The notes beneath the pieces were generated by a model. It was not told the origin of the DNA. It searched no databases and saw only the letters and a list, made by a program, of their open reading frames with translations. Shown in pieces: positions 60,463-64,000 of a stretch of 64,000 bases of DNA (positions are counted from its first letter, which is position 1; each line of letters begins with the position of its first letter). Origin of the DNA: Pseudochelatococcus sp047501465 (lineage in GTDB: Bacteria > Pseudomonadota > Alphaproteobacteria > Rhizobiales > Beijerinckiaceae); assembly GCF_047501465.1 (NCBI RefSeq), contig NZ_JAZDRL010000001.1, positions 930,001-994,000 on the forward strand. The letters run 5' to 3'. Both the position numbers and the translations under genes were made by a program.

Positions 60463-60871
60463 GAGATCATCTCATTCCAATCACCGCAGAAATCTTTCGT
60501 TTCCCTCAAAAGGCAACGGGATGTGGGAGGCTGTGGCGCGACTATACGCGAAACAACTAACTTGCTTGTCGAGATATTACAGATAACGACCAGTGATCTG
60601 CATGCTGGAAAAGAAGATTTCATGGGCGTAACTGGATAGAATTAAACAACCTAAATTAGATAAAACTATATAAAACAAGAAAAATACAAATACATAAAAT
60701 ACAAAATAACTAAAAATCTCTATTAAAATTAAATTACTCTATATATTTTTCTGATTAATGATTTTTTATGCTTTAATGCTTTGCTTACTTGCTTATAAAT
60801 TCCGAGACGTTATTGTATGGATGTTTGAGTTTTTATACGAACAAGATAGTCACCATAAAGAAGCGAGTGGC
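60463..60871. other. Intergenic region with very AT-rich stretch before the globin sensor gene
   Basis: The first part (60463-60630) has ordinary composition and a weak hairpin GAGATCATCTC after pgeF. From about 60640 to 60770 nearly every base is A or T, with runs such as TAAAACTATATAAAAC and TATATATTTTT. This is a likely promoter region or nucleoid-protein binding region for the globin-coupled sensor. An ATG at 60758 opens a 38-codon extension of that gene that is hydrophobic; whether it is translated is unclear. No other gene is seen. Confidence 0.5.
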
Positions 60872-62218
60872 ATGATAAATATATCCGACCGTCTTTCTTT
60901 TCTGGGGATTAATGCTGAAGTTTCAGCCACATTGCAGGAGCTGTACCCCGCAGTTCGGGAGGCAATGCCGGATATCCTCAACCACTTCTACGCCCATATC
61001 ATGGCCCGCCCAGATATCGCGATGCTGTTTGGCTCAACACCTGAAAAGGCGCAGGCTACTGTCAAATATGCTCAACGTGGACAGCTAGCCCATTGGGAGC
61101 GGCTGTTTTCCGGTAAGTTTGATGATGAATACGTTCAGTCCGTTCAGAAAATCGGCATGGTGCATAACCGGATTGGTCTTGAACCATCGCGCTATATCGG
61201 TGGCTATCTGATTATATTAAATCAGCTGGCTACATTGGTTTCTACCATAAGCGCCAGCCGGTTCAAACCTGCTGCCGCACGCCAGAAAGCCCTCAAGATG
61301 ATGAGCGCTATCAACCGCGCCGTTATGCTGGATATGGATATTGCCATCTCTACATATCTTGATGCCGCGCGGGAAACGTATGATTCCCAGCTGGCAAGCG
61401 GCTTTGACCTATCGGTCAGAAATGTGGTGGGCAATGTTTCGCAGTCAATAACGACGTTAAACATCAGTGCCCGCGCGATGACTGAAACCGTAGCACTCAC
61501 TCATCAACATGCTGCCGCTTCCGCACAAGCTGCAGAACTGGCTTCAGCCAACACCCAGGCTGTTGCAGCAGCGACAGAACAACTATCAGCAACAAGCGGT
61601 GAAATCAGTCGCCAGGTTTCACGCTCTGCCGAAGTGGCGCGTGAGGCCGTGAGTCAGGCTGAAGAGGTTAATAAAGCCGTTGAGGGGCTCTCCGAAGTAG
61701 CGCGCCGTATTGGCGAAGTTGTTGAACTCATTCAAGCTGTTGCAGCGCAGACCCGCTTGTTGGCGCTGAATGCCACCATTGAAGCGGCACGCGCCGGAGA
61801 TGCCGGGCGCGGCTTTGCTGTTGTTGCTACTGAGGTAAAATCGCTGGCCGCACAAACCGAGCAAGCGACGGCCGATATTGCCACTCGCGTTACTGAAATT
61901 CAGCAGGCAGCCACTGGCACAGCTGCTTCGATCAGTAGTGTTGGTATCACGATCGGCGAAATCAGCTCGATTGCGGGTGCAGTTGCAGCATCGGTACAGG
62001 AACAGCTGGCAGCAACAGCGGATATATCGCGCTCAATCCAGCAAGCTGCGGATGAAACCGCCCGCATTGCTGCCAATATGGGACAGGTTATTCAGGCTGC
62101 CAACAAGGCAACGCAATCAGGGGCGGAAGTCGAGGCTGTTTCGGCGCGCCTTGCTGGCGATGTTCAAGGTCTGTCAGAAGAAGCCGATAGCTTCCTCTCC
62201 TCGCTAAAAAACATTTGA
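60872..62218 (+). CDS. Globin-coupled methyl-accepting chemotaxis sensor
   Basis: This 448-residue soluble sensor joins an N-terminal globin domain (about 1-165) to a methyl-accepting signalling domain (about 200-440). The globin carries the proximal His98 in IGMVHNRIGLEPS, like HemAT aerotaxis receptors. The MCP hairpin tip reads AAQTRLLALNATIEAARAGDAGRGFAVVATEVK, which binds CheA/CheW. It should sense oxygen and steer motility, fitting the cheY-cheZ pair in the window. The start at ATG 60872 matches typical HemAT N-termini. An upstream ATG at 60758 would add 38 residues with a possible membrane helix. No cheA/cheW is present here. Confidence 0.9.
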   Translation: MINISDRLSFLGINAEVSATLQELYPAVREAMPDILNHFYAHIMARPDIAMLFGSTPEKAQATVKYAQRGQLAHWERLFSGKFDDEYVQSVQKIGMVHNRIGLEPSRYIGGYLIILNQLATLVSTISASRFKPAAARQKALKMMSAINRAVMLDMDIAISTYLDAARETYDSQLASGFDLSVRNVVGNVSQSITTLNISARAMTETVALTHQHAAASAQAAELASANTQAVAAATEQLSATSGEISRQVSRSAEVAREAVSQAEEVNKAVEGLSEVARRIGEVVELIQAVAAQTRLLALNATIEAARAGDAGRGFAVVATEVKSLAAQTEQATADIATRVTEIQQAATGTAASISSVGITIGEISSIAGAVAASVQEQLAATADISRSIQQAADETARIAANMGQVIQAANKATQSGAEVEAVSARLAGDVQGLSEEADSFLSSLKNI

Positions 62219-62231
62219 TACGACAATAGAT

Positions 62232-62265
62232 GAGATGACATGCATATCAGCGCACCTGTCATCTC
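62232..62265. terminator. Inverted repeat between the globin sensor and SDR genes
   Basis: GAGATGACA (62232-62240) and TGTCATCTC (62257-62265) form a perfect 9-bp stem with a 16-base loop, followed by TCTTGTCATG. It separates two convergent genes and is a likely weak two-way terminator. Confidence 0.55.
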
Positions 62266-62279
62266 TCTTGTCATGTCGC

Positions 62280-63038
62280 TTATTCAGGAATGCCATCTAC
62301 ATCAGCGGTACGCCATAAAAGATGTTGGCCGCCATCCACTGCCAACACTTGTCCCGTAACGCTCGTAGCTTGCGCCAGAAAAAGCACAGCTTCAGCAATT
62401 TGCGCGGGTGTTGGTCCCTGACCAAGCAATGTCGCTGCACTTTGACGCGCAAAATCTTGTGCGGTTTGGCGATGCCCCGCGCAAGTAGGACCAGGCGCAA
62501 CACCGTTTACACGAATATGCGGTGCTAAAGCCTGCGCCATGGTGCGGGTTGCAACTGCAAGGGCGCTCTTTGTCAGCGTGTAAGAGAAAAACTGCGGGTT
62601 AAGACGCAATACCCGCTGATCAATCACATTAACAATTGCCCCAGACGCTCCTTCGGGTAGGTAATGAGCGAGATCGCGCGCCAACAGCATAGGTGCGCGC
62701 AGATTCACGGCGAATGTCTCATCCCACAACTCAACATCGAGATGAACAATATCATCGGGTTCAAAAATGGACGCTGAATTAACCAGCAACGTCACAGGCC
62801 CCAGTGCTGCCGTCGCGCGCGAAATCAGAGATTTGGTCGCGGCAGGATCGGCAAGATTAGCACCGAGCGCTAAGGCCTTTACCCCCGCTTCACATAGCGA
62901 GTTCGCAAGATGGTGCGCCTCATCCCCTGAATGATGAAAGTGGATTGCCACTGCATAGCCTGCATCTGCAAGACTCTCAACGATGGCGCGCCCGATGCGT
63001 TTCGCGCCTCCAGTAACAAGCGCAACGCCTCGGGTCAT
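62280..63038 (-). CDS. Pteridine-reductase-like short-chain dehydrogenase (FolM/PTR1 type)
   Basis: This 252-residue SDR has the nucleotide loop TGGAKRIG (9-16), the TGxxxRxG form found in pteridine reductases rather than the usual TGxxxGxG. The catalytic Tyr153-x3-Lys157 is in YTLTK. At the position of the normal catalytic Ser there is Asp140 (VNVID), 13 residues before the Tyr, exactly the Asp-Tyr spacing of PTR1 and FolM. It therefore probably reduces dihydropterins or dihydrofolate-like substrates with NADPH. The ATG overlaps the stop of the upstream glycosyltransferase gene by four bases (ATGA). Substrate remains to be shown. Confidence 0.82.
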   Translation of the reverse strand: MTRGVALVTGGAKRIGRAIVESLADAGYAVAIHFHHSGDEAHHLANSLCEAGVKALALGANLADPAATKSLISRATAALGPVTLLVNSASIFEPDDIVHLDVELWDETFAVNLRAPMLLARDLAHYLPEGASGAIVNVIDQRVLRLNPQFFSYTLTKSALAVATRTMAQALAPHIRVNGVAPGPTCAGHRQTAQDFARQSAATLLGQGPTPAQIAEAVLFLAQATSVTGQVLAVDGGQHLLWRTADVDGIPE

Positions 63039-63889
63039 CCATTGCTCTCCCGGTCCGGCTTATTTCGTACCGGCACGACAGGCGGTGCAACCGAATGCGA
63101 AGATTGCTCACCCTGGCGCGCAAGCATGCGCCGCTCAATGTGCTTGGCAACCCGTAAATAACGGAAAAAAGCGAAATTCATAGCAGTCATAAAGCCATAA
63201 ACACCTCGCACGATATGGCGGCGGCCAATATATGCCTTTAGAAAAGAGGCTGGAAACTCCACAAACAAACGCATGGTCGACACCCTTGCCCCACGTTTAT
63301 CGAGATCAAGCGCTAACGCATCCGTATAATTATTGAGCTTGGCTAGCTGATCGCCCAGCGAGCGCACCGAAAAGTGATGAATGGCCCCCTTTAACCGCTG
63401 AACACGCGCATCTGGCGACAACTCTACGCGATCATGAACAGTTGATGCTGCATATCGTCCTTTATCACTCCGATAAAGCCGCACAGGCGCCAGCGTATAT
63501 GCAAGAGGATGGGGCGCCCCCTCACCCGGAAAAACTTCAGAAATTCTAATTTCATAGGCATCGGCGGCAGGTTCGCCATCGGCAAATATACCCCTGATTT
63601 GCGCCGCCAGATCCGGCGGAACAACCTCATCGGCATCGATATTAAGCAACCACTGGTACCGGCATTGCTCTTCAGCAAAACGTTTTTGCGGGCCATAGCC
63701 CGGCCAATCATTATGAATAACACGTGCACCTAGACGGGTTGCGATCTCCTGGGTGCCATCGGTTGATCCTGAATCAACAACAACGATGTCATCGCTGAGA
63801 TCGGCAATTGCCGCAATGGAACGGCCTATCCTGTCCGCCTCATTGCGGGTGATTATAAATACGGATAGGGGTAGCGGCGCCTGCGTCAT
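63035..63889 (-). CDS. Family 2 glycosyltransferase (WaaE/LpsE-like)
   Basis: This 284-residue GT-A fold glycosyltransferase has the nucleotide-sugar motifs FIITRNEADRIGRSI (about 11-25), VVVDSGSTDGT (about 36-46) and the DxD metal site LLNIDADEVV (Asp85, Asp87). A C-terminal amphipathic/hydrophobic stretch (SFLKAYIGRR to YLRVAKH, about 212-250) suggests membrane association. This pattern occurs in lipopolysaccharide-core beta-1,4-glucosyltransferases (LpsE, WaaE/KdtX). The start at ATG 63889 is preceded by GAGGT within a perfectly duplicated 19-base segment (63891-63928). It overlaps the SDR gene by four bases. Confidence 0.87.
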   Translation of the reverse strand: MTQAPLPLSVFIITRNEADRIGRSIAAIADLSDDIVVVDSGSTDGTQEIATRLGARVIHNDWPGYGPQKRFAEEQCRYQWLLNIDADEVVPPDLAAQIRGIFADGEPAADAYEIRISEVFPGEGAPHPLAYTLAPVRLYRSDKGRYAASTVHDRVELSPDARVQRLKGAIHHFSVRSLGDQLAKLNNYTDALALDLDKRGARVSTMRLFVEFPASFLKAYIGRRHIVRGVYGFMTAMNFAFFRYLRVAKHIERRMLARQGEQSSHSVAPPVVPVRNKPDRESNG

Positions 63890-63890
63890 T

Positions 63891-63928
63891 GATTTCAAGA
63901 CCTCACTTGGATTTCAAGACCTCACTTG
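63891..63928. repeat. Perfect 19-bp tandem duplication at the glycosyltransferase ribosome site
   Basis: The 19-mer GATTTCAAGACCTCACTTG occurs twice head to tail (63891-63909, 63910-63928). On the minus strand each copy contains GAGGT, so the ribosome binding region of the glycosyltransferase is duplicated. The upstream copy also contains the stop codon of the preceding frame (63914-63916). Confidence 0.9.
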
Positions 63929-64000
63929 CTTCGCTTTGACACGTAGCAACGTCCATCGCAACCTCATGCTCTGATCCAGCACCATCTTCATCTCGCTATC
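63914..64000 (-). CDS. C-terminal end of an unidentified protein, cut by the window edge
   Basis: On the minus strand one frame is open from base 64000 to a TGA at 63914-63916, giving 28 residues ending RWTLLRVKAKQVRS; the other two frames have stops within the first few codons. It is the only frame that could carry a gene ending just before the glycosyltransferase, with 24 bases between them. The fragment is too short to identify. It ends inside the 19-bp tandem duplication. Confidence 0.35.
   Translation of the reverse strand, partial: DSEMKMVLDQSMRLRWTLLRVKAKQVRS

Noticed and set aside
1..64000. CRISPR arrays, tRNA or rRNA genes, insertion sequences, prophage genes
   Set aside because: No spaced direct-repeat array, no T-loop/anticodon pattern, no transposase or integrase motif was found in the gaps or reading frames.

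Overview
The window reads as a stretch of an alphaproteobacterial chromosome, most likely Hyphomicrobiales (Rhizobiales). The signs are a CckA-type hybrid kinase next to a FliO-like gene, an aroQ-accB-accC run, a MaeB-type malic enzyme, HAAT (Liv) amino-acid transporters, a tandem glycine riboswitch, and small dispersed palindromic repeats like those of rhizobial and Brucella genomes. This placement is inference from gene content; no 16S gene, tRNA, CRISPR array, insertion sequence or phage gene was seen. Gene density is high and most operons are short.

Layout. 1-837: end of a complex-I/antiporter-like membrane subunit. 838-2397: an AT-rich accessory island with one unrecognised gene carrying three poly-C tracts. 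2398-6929: a complete branched-chain amino-acid ABC transporter (livJ, then livHMGF). 7272-9245: a glycine riboswitch followed by a DadA-like FAD oxidoreductase and a GlcG-like protein. 9335-11901: a family III CoA-transferase and glutaryl-CoA dehydrogenase (lysine/glutarate catabolism). 12249-13543: divergent cheZ and cheY. 13585-19425: selO and a first RND efflux pair. 19690-24117: adenosine kinase-like, DsbA-like, aroQ, accB, accC. 24250-25953: TPP riboswitch, thiE, thiD. 26066-30669: dps, nadE, gltX, an XRE-cupin regulator. 30908-39127: M20 dipeptidase, HerA-like ATPase, mutS, maeB. 39367-43782: FliO-like gene divergent from cckA. 44023-48973: small helicase, GntP-type permease, patatin, AI-2E family protein. 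49024-53192: second RND efflux pair. 53381-56469: a LivH-LivM fusion permease and its binding protein, without ATPases. 56737-60462: CBS-BON protein, then lgt, a MidA-like methyltransferase and pgeF. 60872-62218: globin-coupled methyl-accepting sensor. 62280-64000: pteridine-reductase-like SDR, a family 2 glycosyltransferase and the end of another gene.

How it works together. Most of the region is housekeeping: fatty-acid initiation (accBC), thiamine salvage (thiED), NAD synthesis, translation, mismatch repair and cell-cycle signalling (cckA). Nitrogen and amino-acid handling recurs: two HAAT systems, a glycine-sensing RNA, a deaminating FAD enzyme, a dipeptidase and the glutaryl-CoA pair. 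Two RND pairs lack a local outer-membrane channel. Convergent gene pairs are separated by perfect inverted repeats or by copies of one dispersed repeat family, which probably act as two-way terminators.

The points that most deserve follow-up are the possible phase-variable gene at 1303-2250, the glycine riboswitch in front of an FAD oxidoreductase, a palindrome with a T tract inside a divergent promoter region (7138-7162), a 19-bp perfect inverted repeat between dps and nadE, the ATPase-less LivHM transporter, and a 19-bp tandem duplication over a ribosome binding site at 63891-63928.
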